Part shown: positions 33,241 through 42,394 of the stretch, one piece after another | Layout of the letters: the number at the start of each line of letters is the position of its first letter | Numbering within the stretch: position 1 is the stretch's first letter | Source: Comamonadaceae bacterium ALPHA2B | GTDB taxonomy: Bacteria > Pseudomonadota > Gammaproteobacteria > Burkholderiales > Burkholderiaceae_C | Direction: 5' to 3' | Length of the DNA stretch: 64,000 bases | Assembly: GCA_005503065.1 (NCBI GenBank) | Contig: SCOE01000005.1 | Span: 62,001 to 126,000, forward strand | Notes under the pieces: generated by a model | What the model saw: only the letters and a program-made list of their open reading frames with translations | The model's database searches: none | What the model was told of the DNA's origin: nothing | Translations under genes and position numbers: made by a program

Positions 33241-34235
33241 GATTGTCTTTGCGTTTCTACGCTCTTGTGCTGACCGTGGTGGCCCTCTCGGGCTGCGCTT
33301 CGCAAGGCAAGCCGCCGCCGGTCATCTCGCTCGATGAGCCGGCGCAGGCGCAGCCGCTGCCGCTGCCGGACCCGCCCAAGCCCGTGGAGGTGGTCACGGT
33401 GCCGGAACCGCTGGCGCTGCCGGCGCAGTTGAAACCGCTGCCCGAGGCGGATGCCGCCCCGGCTGCGCCGGAGCCAGCTGACGAGAAGGTGCGTGTCTCG
33501 CGCGCCAATGCCGAGGCGCGCGTCGCGCCCACCCGCGAGGGCTACGTCAATGCGATCCAGGTCTGGCCGTACAGCGACGGCGCGCTGTACCAGGTTTATG
33601 CGGCCGTGGGTCGCGTGACCGTGATCGCCTTGCAGCCGGGCGAGGAGTTGGTGACGGTGGCCGCTGGCGACACGGTGCGCTGGATCGTGGGGGACACGTC
33701 CAGCGGCGCAGGGGCCGACCTGCGCGTGAGCGTGCTGGTCAAGCCGATCCGCTCGGGCCTCAAGACCAATCTGGTGATCACCAGCAACCGGCGCACCTAC
33801 CTCCTGGAATTGACTTCGACCGAGAAGGCATGGATGGCATCGGTGTCCTGGGAGTACCCGAAGGACAGGATGCTGGCCTTGCAGCGACAGGCGCAGGCGG
33901 CCAGCGCCGCCGCGCCGGTGGAGTCCGGGCTGTCGCTGGAGAAGATCCGCTTCCGCTATGCCATCAGCGGCAGCAATCCGCCCTGGAAGCCGCTGCGCGC
34001 TTTCGATGACGGCGAGAAGGTCTATGTGCAGTTCCCGCCTGGCATCGCCCAGGGCGAACTGCCACCGCTGTTCGTGATCGGCGCGCAGGGCGACGGACAG
34101 TTGGTCAACTACCGCTTCCGCTCGCCATACCTGATCGTGGACCGGCTGTTCGGCGCGGCCGAGCTGCGCCTGGGCGGAGACAAGGGCGATGTGGTGCGCA
34201 TCGAGCGCACGGACGGCCTCGCCAAAGGGAACTGA
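33237..34235 (+). CDS. trbG: Conjugal transfer protein TrbG (VirB9-like)
   Basis: A 332-aa outer-membrane-complex protein. The N-terminus carries a lipobox-like LSGC after the signal, a proline-rich linker, then the VirB9 domain with VTVIALQPGEELVTVAAGDT and a C-terminal beta-rich domain with IRFRYAISGSNPPWKPLRAF. It forms the outer ring with TrbI. It is followed two bases later by trbI. Confidence 0.9.
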   Translation: MRLSLRFYALVLTVVALSGCASQGKPPPVISLDEPAQAQPLPLPDPPKPVEVVTVPEPLALPAQLKPLPEADAAPAAPEPADEKVRVSRANAEARVAPTREGYVNAIQVWPYSDGALYQVYAAVGRVTVIALQPGEELVTVAAGDTVRWIVGDTSSGAGADLRVSVLVKPIRSGLKTNLVITSNRRTYLLELTSTEKAWMASVSWEYPKDRMLALQRQAQAASAAAPVESGLSLEKIRFRYAISGSNPPWKPLRAFDDGEKVYVQFPPGIAQGELPPLFVIGAQGDGQLVNYRFRSPYLIVDRLFGAAELRLGGDKGDVVRIERTDGLAKGN

Positions 34236-34237
34236 CC

Positions 34238-35521
34238 ATGAGCCAGGACGATTCTCCCGATCTTGCCGCGCCTTCGGCTGGCAAGGTCGCGCCCGAGGCG
34301 GTGGCGCTGCGCGCGCAGCCGCGTCCGGTGACACGCCTGAACCGGCGCACGCTGGCGATGCTGATGGGTGGCCTGGCCGTCGCCGTGCTGGGCGCCGCCA
34401 TCTGGTCCTTGCAGCCACATCGGCGCGGCGCGGGCCAGCAGAACGAGCTTTACAACGTCGATCGCGTGTCGAAGACGGCGGGGCTGGATGGCCTGCCGGC
34501 GGACTACTCGAAGCTGCCGGCCAAGGTGCCCGAGAAAGTGCCTGAGCTGGGGCCACCGTTGCCGGGCGATCTCGGGCCGGCCATCGCGAAGTCTCAGCAG
34601 CCGGTGGTGCCGGCCTATGCACCGCCTGGACACGATCCTGCGGACGCATTGCGCAAGGAGGCCGAGGCGGCGGCGGCCTCGTCGGTGTTCTTCCGCACGG
34701 GGAACCAGGGCAAGGGTACGGCGACAGCCGCCCAGGCAGCGCCTGCGGCGCCGGGTGCTGCCAGTGCCCTGGCGGGCTTCAATCCGCTGGCGGCCGGACC
34801 GGCCTCGACAGCGGCGCAGGCCGACTCGACTGCCGCGCAGAACCGCCAAGACCAGAAGGAGGCGTTCCTGAAAGCCGGCTCTACTGAAACCCGCAACGCC
34901 GGCAGCTTGACGCTGCCGACATCGCCGTACCAGGTCATGGCCGGGACGGTGATCGCCGGGGCACTGGTGACGGGGATCAAGTCGGACTTGCCGGGCGACG
35001 TGATCGCCACGGTGACGGAGCCGGTCTACGACACGGCCACGGGCAAGTTCCTGCTGATCCCTCAAGGATCCCGCATCCTCGGCAAGTACAACAGCCAGGT
35101 CAGCTACGGGCAGAGCCGCGTGCAGGTGGTGTGGAACCGGATCATCCTGCCTGACACGTCCTCGCTGACGCTGGACAGCCTCGTGGGCACCGATCCGGCG
35201 GGTTATGCGGGCCTGGAGGACGATGTGGACTACCACTGGGGCCGGATCTTCGCTGGGGCGGCGCTGACGACGCTGCTGGGTGTCGGCGCCGAGTTGGCCT
35301 CGCCGGAGAACCGGCAGGACGGCAACCGCATCGTGATTGCCGGGCGCGACAGCCTGCAGGACAGCGTAAACCAAGTGGGGCAGGAGATGACCCGGCGAAA
35401 CCTCAACATCCAGCCGACGCTGAGCGCGCGGCCCGGTTTGCCAGTGCGGCTGGTCGTTTCACGAGATCTCGTGTTGCGCCCTTACCAGCCCTTGTTCGTC
35501 CAGCGCGGGGGGGGCCGATGA
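34238..35521 (+). CDS. trbI: Conjugal transfer protein TrbI (VirB10-like)
   Basis: A 427-aa VirB10-type protein spanning the envelope. One inner membrane helix lies near residues 40-62, followed by a long Pro/Ala linker and the conserved C-terminal domain: YQVMAGTVIAGALVTGIKSD, ATGKFLLIPQGSRILGKYNS and SLVGTDPAGYAGLEDDVDYH. Full family length. It overlaps the DUF2274 gene by four bases. Confidence 0.92.
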   Translation: MSQDDSPDLAAPSAGKVAPEAVALRAQPRPVTRLNRRTLAMLMGGLAVAVLGAAIWSLQPHRRGAGQQNELYNVDRVSKTAGLDGLPADYSKLPAKVPEKVPELGPPLPGDLGPAIAKSQQPVVPAYAPPGHDPADALRKEAEAAAASSVFFRTGNQGKGTATAAQAAPAAPGAASALAGFNPLAAGPASTAAQADSTAAQNRQDQKEAFLKAGSTETRNAGSLTLPTSPYQVMAGTVIAGALVTGIKSDLPGDVIATVTEPVYDTATGKFLLIPQGSRILGKYNSQVSYGQSRVQVVWNRIILPDTSSLTLDSLVGTDPAGYAGLEDDVDYHWGRIFAGAALTTLLGVGAELASPENRQDGNRIVIAGRDSLQDSVNQVGQEMTRRNLNIQPTLSARPGLPVRLVVSRDLVLRPYQPLFVQRGGGR

Positions 35522-35763
35522 GCAAGGCAGGTCATCGCCTGAGCCTGGGGCCGATCCCGAAGCCTGATGCGGTCAAGCTCACGATCGCGCTGTCGGCCGA
35601 GTTGAAGGCACAACTCGACGCCTATGCGCAGGTACATGCGGGCATGCACCAGGCGCCCGTGGATGCGGCCACGCTGATCCCGCACATGCTGGCGGCATTC
35701 ATCGCGCGGGACCGAGGTTTCAGGGTGGCATGCAGGAAAGCCACGGCGCCCGAACCAGATTGA
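35518..35763 (+). CDS. DUF2274 domain protein
   Basis: An 81-aa protein of the DUF2274 family, which habitually closes the trb operon in Tn4371-type ICEs. The core is LTIALSAELKAQLDAYAQVH then AATLIPHMLAAFIARDRGF, with the look of a ribbon-helix-helix fold. Role unknown, perhaps regulation of the operon. It is the last gene that belongs clearly to the ICE backbone. Confidence 0.75.
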   Translation: MSKAGHRLSLGPIPKPDAVKLTIALSAELKAQLDAYAQVHAGMHQAPVDAATLIPHMLAAFIARDRGFRVACRKATAPEPD

Positions 35764-35883
35764 GGCAGCTCGGGACTGCATGACTCGCGGCGGTATCGCT
35801 GCCGTTCGCTAGGCCACGCTGGGATGGGTGGGTTATTGCATGCGCTGGCGGCACTCTGAGGGCCTGTCCATCAGGAGTTCGCC

Positions 35884-36138
35884 ATGCCTCTTCGAGAATC
35901 ATCAACAGTCCGCCAGCCCACGCGCAGAGAAGGCGCCGTCGCTCCCGCGTTCTACCGCATGGCCGACGTGTTGCGAATTACCGCGCTGAGTCGCGCCACC
36001 TTGTACCGCCGCATCGCGGATGGGAAGTTTCCGGCGCCCGTGCATTTGGGGGGGAGGGCGTGCGGCTGGAGCCCGGATGCGCTGCAGACCTGGATCGACG
36101 ACCCGCAGGGATACGTCGCCCCAAGGCTTCATGTGTAG
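35884..36138 (+). CDS. AlpA-like regulator/excisionase at the element edge
   Basis: An 84-aa AlpA-family protein: FYRMADVLRITALSRATLYR followed by FPAPVHLGGRACGWSPDALQ, the standard AlpA HTH. AGGAG precedes the ATG. AlpA-like proteins activate integrase genes or act as excision factors of islands in tRNA genes. It lies about 150 bp from tRNA-Lys, but no integrase accompanies it. It may belong to the ICE end or be the relic of another island at the tRNA. Confidence 0.75.
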   Translation: MPLRESSTVRQPTRREGAVAPAFYRMADVLRITALSRATLYRRIADGKFPAPVHLGGRACGWSPDALQTWIDDPQGYVAPRLHV

Positions 36139-36195
36139 TACCGTGTGGGGCCGGAACGACGTCAGGGTGTACCGCGTGCGGTATAGACTCAAATT

Positions 36196-36215
36196 TCGGA
36201 CACGACTCGGACACG
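36196..36215. repeat. Tandem 9-bp repeat near tRNA-Lys (attachment-site candidate)
   Basis: TCGGACACG occurs at 36196-36204 and again at 36207-36215, an 11-bp period, about one helical turn. It lies between the AlpA-like gene and the tRNA-Lys terminator. Such spacing suits arm-type integrase or Xis sites beside an attachment site. Function is inferred from position only. Confidence 0.35.
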
Positions 36216-36238
36216 GAGAGCAACGAGGTGCGCGAAAG

Positions 36239-36269
36239 AAAAAAACACCTAGATCTCTCGATCTAAGTG
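36239..36269 (-). terminator. Rho-independent terminator of tRNA-Lys
   Basis: On the minus strand a 10-bp stem with one mismatch (positions 36246-36255 and 36260-36269) and a 4-base loop is followed by seven Ts. It lies just downstream of tRNA-Lys, so the host transcription unit is intact up to here and the element boundary is probably to its left. Confidence 0.75.
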
Positions 36270-36289
36270 CTTGATTCTTTTCGGTATTT

Positions 36290-36365
36290 TGGTGGGCCCT
36301 GAGTGACTCGAACACTCGACCTACGGATTAAGAGTCCGCTGCTCTACCAACTGAGCTAAGAGCCC
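36290..36365 (-). tRNA. tRNA-Lys (CTT)
   Basis: A complete 76-nt cloverleaf including encoded CCA. The seven-base acceptor stem pairs GGGCTCT with AGGGCCC (one G-T pair), the anticodon stem GCGGA pairs with TCCGT, and the loop CTCTTAA gives anticodon CTT. T arm and D arm are normal. Its 3' end faces the mobile element side, the usual geometry for integration into a tRNA gene. Confidence 0.96.
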
Positions 36366-36516
36366 TTGCTTGACTGCGCTGCGTTGTGCGCTGCGTTTTC
36401 AGGCAAGACCGCGAGTATAGCGCATTTTTTCGGCCGGATGCACGGCGCTGCGTGTGGCGAAGTGCGCGGGGGTAGGATGGCGCCATCGCGCGCCGCGCAA
36501 CCCCTCGCGTCTTCCC

Positions 36517-37233
36517 ATGATCTCGCCCGTCTCTCCCGCGCTTCCCCTGCATGTGGTCATCACCGGCGCGGCCGGTGCGCTCGGCCGTGCCGTCACGCAG
36601 CATTACCTGGACGCTGGCGCGCGGCTTGCGCTGCTCGAGCGCCATCCCGAACACCTGACGCAGGCCTTCCCCGGCCTCGACAACTCGCAGCACCTGCTGC
36701 TGGCCGCCGACGTCACCTCGGCCGACTCCGTGAAGGCGGCCGGCGAGCAGATCCTGCGCGCCTTCGGGCATGTCGATGCCGTCATCCACATCGCGGGCGG
36801 CTTCGAGATGGGGCCGGCCGTGCACGAGCTCGACCGCGCGGCGTGGGACCGCATGCTGAACCTCAACGCCTGGTCCTTCGTCGCCGTGTCGCAGGCCTTC
36901 GTGCCGGCCATGGTCGCGCGCGGCGCCGGCGCGCTGGTGGCCGTGACGGCCAAGTCGGCGAGCCGCGGCGTGGCGCACATGGCGGCGTATTGCGCATCGA
37001 AGAGCGCGCTGCAGCGCCTGGTCGAGAGCCTGGCGGCCGAAGTCGCGCCGCACGGCGTGCAGGTCAACAGCATCGCGCCCAGCGTGCTCGACACGCCGGC
37101 CAACCGCCAGGCCATGCCCGATGCCGATCCGAAGGAATGGGTGTCCACCGTCGTGGCGGCCAAATCCATCGCATATCTTGCGAGCGAGGGCGCGGCGGCG
37201 TTGCATGGCCAGCACCTGGTGCTGGACGCCTGA
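36517..37233 (+). CDS. SDR-family oxidoreductase
   Basis: A 238-aa short-chain dehydrogenase. The cofactor motif VVITGAAGALGRAV (TGxxxGxG) lies at about residues 12-25, ADVTSADS follows, and the catalytic YxxxK is in MAAYCASKSALQRL. The C-terminal GQHLVLDA is typical. The start at 36517 is the first ATG before the Rossmann strand, though no strong ribosome site is seen. Substrate unknown. Confidence 0.8.
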   Translation: MISPVSPALPLHVVITGAAGALGRAVTQHYLDAGARLALLERHPEHLTQAFPGLDNSQHLLLAADVTSADSVKAAGEQILRAFGHVDAVIHIAGGFEMGPAVHELDRAAWDRMLNLNAWSFVAVSQAFVPAMVARGAGALVAVTAKSASRGVAHMAAYCASKSALQRLVESLAAEVAPHGVQVNSIAPSVLDTPANRQAMPDADPKEWVSTVVAAKSIAYLASEGAAALHGQHLVLDA

Positions 37234-37241
37234 GCCGCCCC

Positions 37242-37277
37242 AAAGAAAAAGGCCCCGGTGCGATGCACAGGGGCCTT
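37242..37277 (-). terminator. Terminator of tRNA-Ala
   Basis: AAGGCCCC at 37249-37256 pairs perfectly with GGGGCCTT at 37270-37277. Read on the minus strand, the stem is followed by a T-rich run. It lies just downstream of tRNA-Ala and after the convergent SDR gene. Confidence 0.75.
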
Positions 37278-37289
37278 CTGGAGATTCGT

Positions 37290-37365
<76 letters not shown>

Positions 37366-37408
37366 AACGCAGGGCGCGATTCTAGTACCGCCGGCCGGCG
37401 CGTGTCAC

Positions 37409-38386
37409 TCACATCAGCAGGTGCTCGCCGGCGTTGTCGCCGCCCAGGATCACGTAGTTGACCTTGCGCACGTCCATCAGCTTGCGGCCGCCGGCGTAGC
37501 TGATGGAGCTCTGCACGTCTTCCTGCATCTCGCGCAGCACGTCTTCCAGCGTGCCTTTGACGGGCTCGAGGATGCGCTTGCCCTCGACGTGCTTGTACTC
37601 GCCCTTGTTGAAGTCCGAGGCCGAGCCGTAGTACTCCTTGAAGCGCTTGCCGTCGACGACGACGGTCTCGCCGGGGCTTTCTTCCAGGCCGGCCAGCAGC
37701 GAGCCGATCATGACCATGGTCGCGCCGAAGCGGATGCTCTTGGCAATGTCGCCATGCTCGCGGATGCCCCCGTCGGCAATGATGGGCTTGGTGGCCACGC
37801 GCGCGCACCACTTGAGCGCCGACAGCTGCCAGCCGCCGGTGCCGAAGCCGGTCTTGAGCTTGGTGATGCACACCTTTCCCGGCCCGATGCCGACCTTGGT
37901 CGCGTCGGCGCCCCAGTTCTCCAGGTCGATCACGGCCTCGGGCGTGCCCACGTTGCCGGCGATGACGAAGGCCTTGGGCAGCTTCTCCTTGAGGTAGCCG
38001 ATCATGTTCTTCACGCTGTCGGCGTGGCCGTGCGCGATGTCGATCGTGATGTAGTCGGGCACGAGGCCCTTGGCCACGAGCTGGTCGACGGTGTCGTAGT
38101 CGGGCTTCTTCACGCCCAGCGAGATGGAGGCGAACACGCCTTGGGCCTGCATGTGCTCGACGAATTTCACGTTGTCGAGGTCGAAGCGGTGCATCACGTA
38201 GAAGTAGCCGTTCTTGGCCAGCCAGAGGCAGATCTTCTCGTCGACCACCGTCTTCATGTTGGCGGGCACGACGGGGATGCGGAAGCTGCGGCCACCCAGC
38301 TCGACGCTGGTGTCGCATTCGGAGCGGCTTTCCACGCGGCACTTGCGCGGCAGCAGCAGGACGTTGTCGTAGTCGAAGATTTCCAT
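37409..38386 (-). CDS. guaC: GMP reductase
   Basis: A 325-aa IMPDH/GMPR-family TIM barrel converting GMP to IMP with NADPH. The start [15 protein letters not shown] at 38386 follows GGAGAGC; a longer frame upstream is not conserved. It contains the catalytic loop [11 protein letters not shown], the phosphate-binding [15 protein letters not shown] and [19 protein letters not shown]. The lack of CBS domains and the length favour GMP reductase over IMP dehydrogenase (about 490 aa). Confidence 0.9.
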   Translation of the reverse strand: MEIFDYDNVLLLPRKCRVESRSECDTSVELGGRSFRIPVVPANMKTVVDEKICLWLAKNGYFYVMHRFDLDNVKFVEHMQAQGVFASISLGVKKPDYDTVDQLVAKGLVPDYITIDIAHGHADSVKNMIGYLKEKLPKAFVIAGNVGTPEAVIDLENWGADATKVGIGPGKVCITKLKTGFGTGGWQLSALKWCARVATKPIIADGGIREHGDIAKSIRFGATMVMIGSLLAGLEESPGETVVVDGKRFKEYYGSASDFNKGEYKHVEGKRILEPVKGTLEDVLREMQEDVQSSISYAGGRKLMDVRKVNYVILGGDNAGEHLLM

Positions 38387-38562
38387 GACCCAAGCTCTCC
38401 TTGATGAAGGTCGTTGACGGCGAACGATGGAGCGCTTGGCCTGGCCGGTTCCGCGGCCCGTCCGGCAGTGCGGCGGCCACGAAAAACCGGGCGCAAGAAA
38501 CTTGGGCCCGGTGACCGAGTGTAGGGCAGGGGGCTTTGGCCCCGCCTGTATGGTGGTCATAC

Positions 38563-38584
38563 GGCCGCCGCTATGGCGGCGGCC
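38563..38584. terminator. Perfect GC hairpin between ompW-like gene and guaC
   Basis: A perfect 9-bp stem, GGCCGCCGC against GCGGCGGCC, with loop TATG, lies 10 bp past the ompW-like stop and upstream of guaC on the minus strand. No T-run follows, so it is either a terminator without U-tract or an mRNA-stabilising hairpin. Confidence 0.4.
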
Positions 38585-38594
38585 GCGGCGCGGC

Positions 38595-39263
38595 CTAGAA
38601 GCGGTAGCCCACGCCCACGCCGAACAGCCAGGGATCGACCTTCACCTGCGACACCTTCTGCGTGCCCAGCTTGACGTCGGAGCGGATCTGCACCTTCTTG
38701 ACGTCGAGGTTCAGGAACCAGTTCTTCGCGATGGCGATGTCGACGCCGCCGCCCACGGCCAGGCCCCAGCTGTTGCGGTCGAGGTCCAGCCGGCCGACGG
38801 TCGGCACGTAGAGGTTCACGCCGCTCAGGCGGGTGTAGTTGATGCCGGCGCCGACGTAGGGCCGCACCGTGGCATCGGGCCGGAAGTGGTACTGCAGCAT
38901 CAGCGTGGGCGGCAGGTGCTTGAAGCTGCCGATGTCGGTCGGGCCGCCCAGGGCGCTCTGCTGCACCGTCACGCGCTGCTTCTGGGGCACCGTGAGCACG
39001 AGCTCGGCCGCGATGTTCGGCGTGAAGAAGTAGCTCACGTCCACTTCGGGGATGGTCTTGTCGTTCACCGTGATGGCGTTCTGCGGCACGGCCAGCGAGG
39101 GGATGGCGTCGGACTTGTTGGCCATGTCCAGCCGCACGGCACGCAGGCGGACGAGCCACGGGCCCTGGGTGTCGGCGGTCTGTGCCTGGGCGGAAGGAGC
39201 GAGCAGGGCGGCGGCGAGCGCGACCGGTGTGGCAAGGCGAGTGAACTGGGAAAGCAGTGTCAT
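38595..39263 (-). CDS. OmpW-family outer membrane protein
   Basis: A 222-aa outer membrane protein starting [20 protein letters not shown] at 39263, with a signal peptide cut near APSAQAQ. The eight-stranded barrel pattern is visible, including [29 protein letters not shown] and the terminal aromatic [11 protein letters not shown]. OmpW forms a narrow hydrophobic channel. It is divergent from azurin with a shared 215-bp control region. Confidence 0.85.
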   Translation of the reverse strand: MTLLSQFTRLATPVALAAALLAPSAQAQTADTQGPWLVRLRAVRLDMANKSDAIPSLAVPQNAITVNDKTIPEVDVSYFFTPNIAAELVLTVPQKQRVTVQQSALGGPTDIGSFKHLPPTLMLQYHFRPDATVRPYVGAGINYTRLSGVNLYVPTVGRLDLDRNSWGLAVGGGVDIAIAKNWFLNLDVKKVQIRSDVKLGTQKVSQVKVDPWLFGVGVGYRF

Positions 39264-39372
39264 GGCATCGAGTGCTGTGGTTGATGTGCCGGGCCAGTGT
39301 GGAACGCGCGTTGCGCGCCGTCCTTGAGGGCGCGCAAGCTGCATCGGTGCCGCGCCGGTGCGGCGCCTGCCC

Positions 39373-39386
39373 TTGACCCAGGTCAT
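39373..39386. promoter_or_regulatory. FNR/CRP-type dyad between ompW-like gene and azurin
   Basis: TTGAC-N4-GTCAT resembles the FNR-class consensus TTGAT-N4-ATCAA with changes at the inner positions. Azurin and OmpW genes are known targets of oxygen-responsive FNR/ANR regulators in other proteobacteria. The match is partial, so binding is uncertain. Confidence 0.35.
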
Positions 39387-39478
39387 GAACACGTGGCCGG
39401 GCCCCACCCAGAATCGCCGCGGCGCCATCGCTGCCCGAGGGGCGGCTGGCACCCCACGTCATCAAGGAACACCGCACC

Positions 39479-39925
39479 ATGAAGTCCCCGCTCATCGCCG
39501 CCTGCCTCGCCCTGGCCTGCGTCGCCGCCCAGGCCGCCGACTGCGCCATCACCGTGGAAGGCAACGACGCCATGCAGTTCGACAAGAAGGAAATCGTCGT
39601 GCCCAAGGATTGCAAGAGCTTCAGCGTGCAGATCAGGCACGCCGGCAAGCTGCCGATCCAGGCCATGGGCCACAACTGGGTGCTGGCGAAGACGGGCGAT
39701 GTCCAGGCCGTGGCCGCCGATGGGGTGGCAGCCGGCCTGGCCAACCAGTACGTCAGGGCGGGCGACGCGCGCGTGCTGGCCCACACCAAGGTCGTCGGCC
39801 CGGGACAGAGCGACACCGTGGCGGTCGATGTCGCCAAGCTCAGGGCTGGCGAGTCCTACACCTTCTTCTGCTCCTTTCCGGGGCACGCCGCCGTGATGAA
39901 GGGCGCCTTCAAGCTCGGCACCTGA
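39479..39925 (+). CDS. azu: Azurin (type 1 copper protein)
   Basis: A 148-aa periplasmic electron carrier with a signal peptide ending near VAAQAADC. Copper ligands are visible: the His in [10 protein letters not shown] and the Cys, His and Met in [18 protein letters not shown]. The disulfide cysteines in AADCAI and PKDCKSF are present. It carries electrons to nitrite reductase or oxidases. It is preceded by AAGGAA and divergent from the ompW-like gene. Confidence 0.95.
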   Translation: MKSPLIAACLALACVAAQAADCAITVEGNDAMQFDKKEIVVPKDCKSFSVQIRHAGKLPIQAMGHNWVLAKTGDVQAVAADGVAAGLANQYVRAGDARVLAHTKVVGPGQSDTVAVDVAKLRAGESYTFFCSFPGHAAVMKGAFKLGT

Positions 39926-39986
39926 GCCCCTGCGGGCTTCGGCTGTGCAGTAGGCGGCGGCGACCCCGCGTTCCTACAATGCCGGG

Positions 39987-42380
39987 ATGTCCTTCCCTGG
40001 CCACGACGCCGGGCCCGCCGCGGCCGTTTCCCCCCTTCTTGCCACCCTGAACGACGAGCAGCGCGCGGCCGTCACCCTGCCCGAGGGCAATGCCCTCATC
40101 CTGGCGGGGGCCGGGTCGGGCAAGACGCGCGTGCTCACCACCCGCATCGCCTGGCTGCTGTCGACCGGGCAGGTCTCGCCGGGCGGGGTGCTGGCCGTGA
40201 CCTTCACCAACAAGGCGGCCAAGGAAATGATGACGCGCCTGTCGGCGCTGCTGCCGGTGAACGTGCGCGGCATGTGGATCGGCACCTTCCACGGCCTGTG
40301 CAACCGCTTCCTGCGTGCGCACTGGAAGCTGGCCGGCCTGCCGCAGAGCTTCCAGATCCTGGACACGCAGGACCAGCTCTCGGCCATCAAGCGGCTGATG
40401 AAGCAGTTCAACGTCGACGACGAGCGCTTCCCGGCCAAGCAGACGCAGTGGTTCATCGCCGGCGCCAAGGAAGACGGCCTGCGCCCGCGCGACATCGAGG
40501 CCAGGAGCGAGGACGACCGCAAGAAGATCGAGCTCTACCAGCTCTACGAGGAGCAGTGCCAGCGCGAGGGCGTGGTCGACTTCGGCGAGCTGATGCTGCG
40601 CAGCTACGAGCTGCTGCGCGACAACGACCCGGTGCGCGAGCACTACCAGCGGCGCTTCCGCCACATCCTCATCGACGAGTTCCAGGACACCAACCGCCTG
40701 CAGTACGCGTGGATCAAGATGCTGGCCGGCCACACGGTCGACGGCCGCTTCGTGCCCGGTCCCAACAGCGTGCTGGCCGTGGGCGACGACGACCAGAGCA
40801 TCTACGCCTTTCGCGGCGCGCGCGTGGGCAACATGAGCGACTTCGTGCGCGAGTTCGACGTGCACCACCAGATCAAGCTGGAGCAGAACTACCGCAGCTT
40901 CAGCAACATCCTCGACTCGGCCAACGAACTCATCAGCCGCAACACGAAGCGCCTGGGCAAGAACCTGCGCACGGACCAGGGTCCCGGTGAGCCGGTGCGC
41001 GTGTACGAGTCGACCAGCGACTTCGCCGAGGCGCAGTGGATGGTCGAGGAGATGCGCCAGCTGGTGCGCGACGGCATCGACCGCAAGGAGATCGCCGTGC
41101 TCTACCGCAGCAATGCGCAGAGCCGCGTGATCGAGACCGCGCTCTTCAATGCCGCCGTGCCGTACCGCGTCTACGGCGGCCTGCGCTTCTTCGAGCGTGC
41201 CGAGATCAAGCATGCGCTGGCCTACCTGCGCCTGCTGGAGAACCCGGACGACGACACCAGCTTCCTGCGCGTGGTCAACTTCCCGCCGCGCGGCATCGGC
41301 GCGCGCAGCATCGAGGTGCTGCAGGACACGGCCCGCGCGCGCGGCGCCTCGCTCTACAAGGCGGTGGAGGGCATGAGCGGCAAGGCCGGCGCCAACCTGG
41401 CCGCCTTCGTCGCGAAGATCGACGTGCTGCGCGAGCAGACGCAGGGCCTGTCGCTCAAGGAGATCATCGAACTGGTGCTCGACGCCAGCGGCCTGATCGA
41501 GCACTACAAGGCCGACCGCGAAGGCGCCGACCGGCTGGAGAACCTGGAGGAACTGGTCAACGCGGCCGAGAGCTTCGTCACGCAGGAAGGCTTTGGCCGC
41601 GATGCCGTGGCGCTTCCGGTGGACGAGCTGCGCCAGTCGCCCGTGAGCCAGGGCCTCGATCCGTCGCAGCCCGTGCTCGACGAACCCTTGGCGCCCGACG
41701 CGGAGACGGGTGAAACGCTCAGCCCGCTCGCCGCCTTCCTCACGCACGCCGCGCTCGAATCCGGCGACAACCAGGCCCAGGCCGGGCAGGACGCGGTGCA
41801 GCTCATGACCGTGCACGCCGCCAAGGGCCTGGAGTTCGACGTGGTGTTCATCACCGGGCTGGAAGAGGGCCTGTTCCCGCACGAGAACTCCATGAGCGAC
41901 CACGAGAGCCTGGAGGAGGAGCGCCGCCTGATGTACGTGGCGATCACGCGCGCGCGCCAGCGCCTGTACCTGAGCCACTCGCAGACGCGGATGCTGCACG
42001 GCCAGACCCGCTACAACCTCAGGAGCCGCTTCTTCGACGAACTGCCCGAGGGCGCGCTCAAGTGGCTCACGCCGAAGAACCCGGGTTTCGGTCAGTTCGC
42101 CGGCGGTGCTATGAATTCGATAGCTGGTCGCGCAGGCGGGGCGGGCGCTGGAGGCGGATTTGGCTCCTATTACAGCGGCGCGGCGGCGGCGCCCGTGCCG
42201 CAGAAGTCGGCCCCGTCGCACGGCCTGCGCATCGGCATGCAGGTCTTCCACAACAAGTTCGGCGAGGGCGCGGTGCTGGCGCTCGAAGGCGCGGGCGACG
42301 ATGCGCGTGCGCAGGTCAAGTTTAGCCGCCACGGCATCAAGTGGCTGGCGCTGAGCGTGGCCAAGCTCACGCCCGTCTGA
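39987..42380 (+). CDS. uvrD: UvrD/Rep-family ATP-dependent DNA helicase
   Basis: A 797-aa superfamily 1A helicase unwinding DNA 3' to 5' in repair and recombination. Motif I LAGAGSGKTRVLTTRIAWLL (residues about 39-58), GTFHGLCNRFLRAHW, motif II LIDEFQDTN, motif III GDDDQSIYAFRGA and motif VI MYVAITRARQRLYL are all present. The C-terminal part contains a 17-bp palindromic repeat read through as AMNSIAG. Length and the tail ending VKFSRHGIKWLALSVAKLTP suit UvrD/PcrA. Confidence 0.9.
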   Translation: MSFPGHDAGPAAAVSPLLATLNDEQRAAVTLPEGNALILAGAGSGKTRVLTTRIAWLLSTGQVSPGGVLAVTFTNKAAKEMMTRLSALLPVNVRGMWIGTFHGLCNRFLRAHWKLAGLPQSFQILDTQDQLSAIKRLMKQFNVDDERFPAKQTQWFIAGAKEDGLRPRDIEARSEDDRKKIELYQLYEEQCQREGVVDFGELMLRSYELLRDNDPVREHYQRRFRHILIDEFQDTNRLQYAWIKMLAGHTVDGRFVPGPNSVLAVGDDDQSIYAFRGARVGNMSDFVREFDVHHQIKLEQNYRSFSNILDSANELISRNTKRLGKNLRTDQGPGEPVRVYESTSDFAEAQWMVEEMRQLVRDGIDRKEIAVLYRSNAQSRVIETALFNAAVPYRVYGGLRFFERAEIKHALAYLRLLENPDDDTSFLRVVNFPPRGIGARSIEVLQDTARARGASLYKAVEGMSGKAGANLAAFVAKIDVLREQTQGLSLKEIIELVLDASGLIEHYKADREGADRLENLEELVNAAESFVTQEGFGRDAVALPVDELRQSPVSQGLDPSQPVLDEPLAPDAETGETLSPLAAFLTHAALESGDNQAQAGQDAVQLMTVHAAKGLEFDVVFITGLEEGLFPHENSMSDHESLEEERRLMYVAITRARQRLYLSHSQTRMLHGQTRYNLRSRFFDELPEGALKWLTPKNPGFGQFAGGAMNSIAGRAGGAGAGGGFGSYYSGAAAAPVPQKSAPSHGLRIGMQVFHNKFGEGAVLALEGAGDDARAQVKFSRHGIKWLALSVAKLTPV
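42108..42124. repeat. GCTAT-N7-ATAGC palindrome inside uvrD
   Basis: GCTATGAATTCGATAGC, identical to the core of the copy at 61703-61719. It is read in frame within the glycine-rich linker of the helicase. One of four perfect copies of this palindrome in the chromosomal half. Confidence 0.7.
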
Positions 42381-42394
42381 GGCGGAGCCGGCGC

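Noticed and set aside
36290-36365. tRNA-Lys as the proven attachment site of the Tn4371-type ICE
   Set aside because: No second copy of the tRNA 3' end is visible in the window, the tRNA terminator is intact beyond it, and no integrase is present, so this remains only a possibility.
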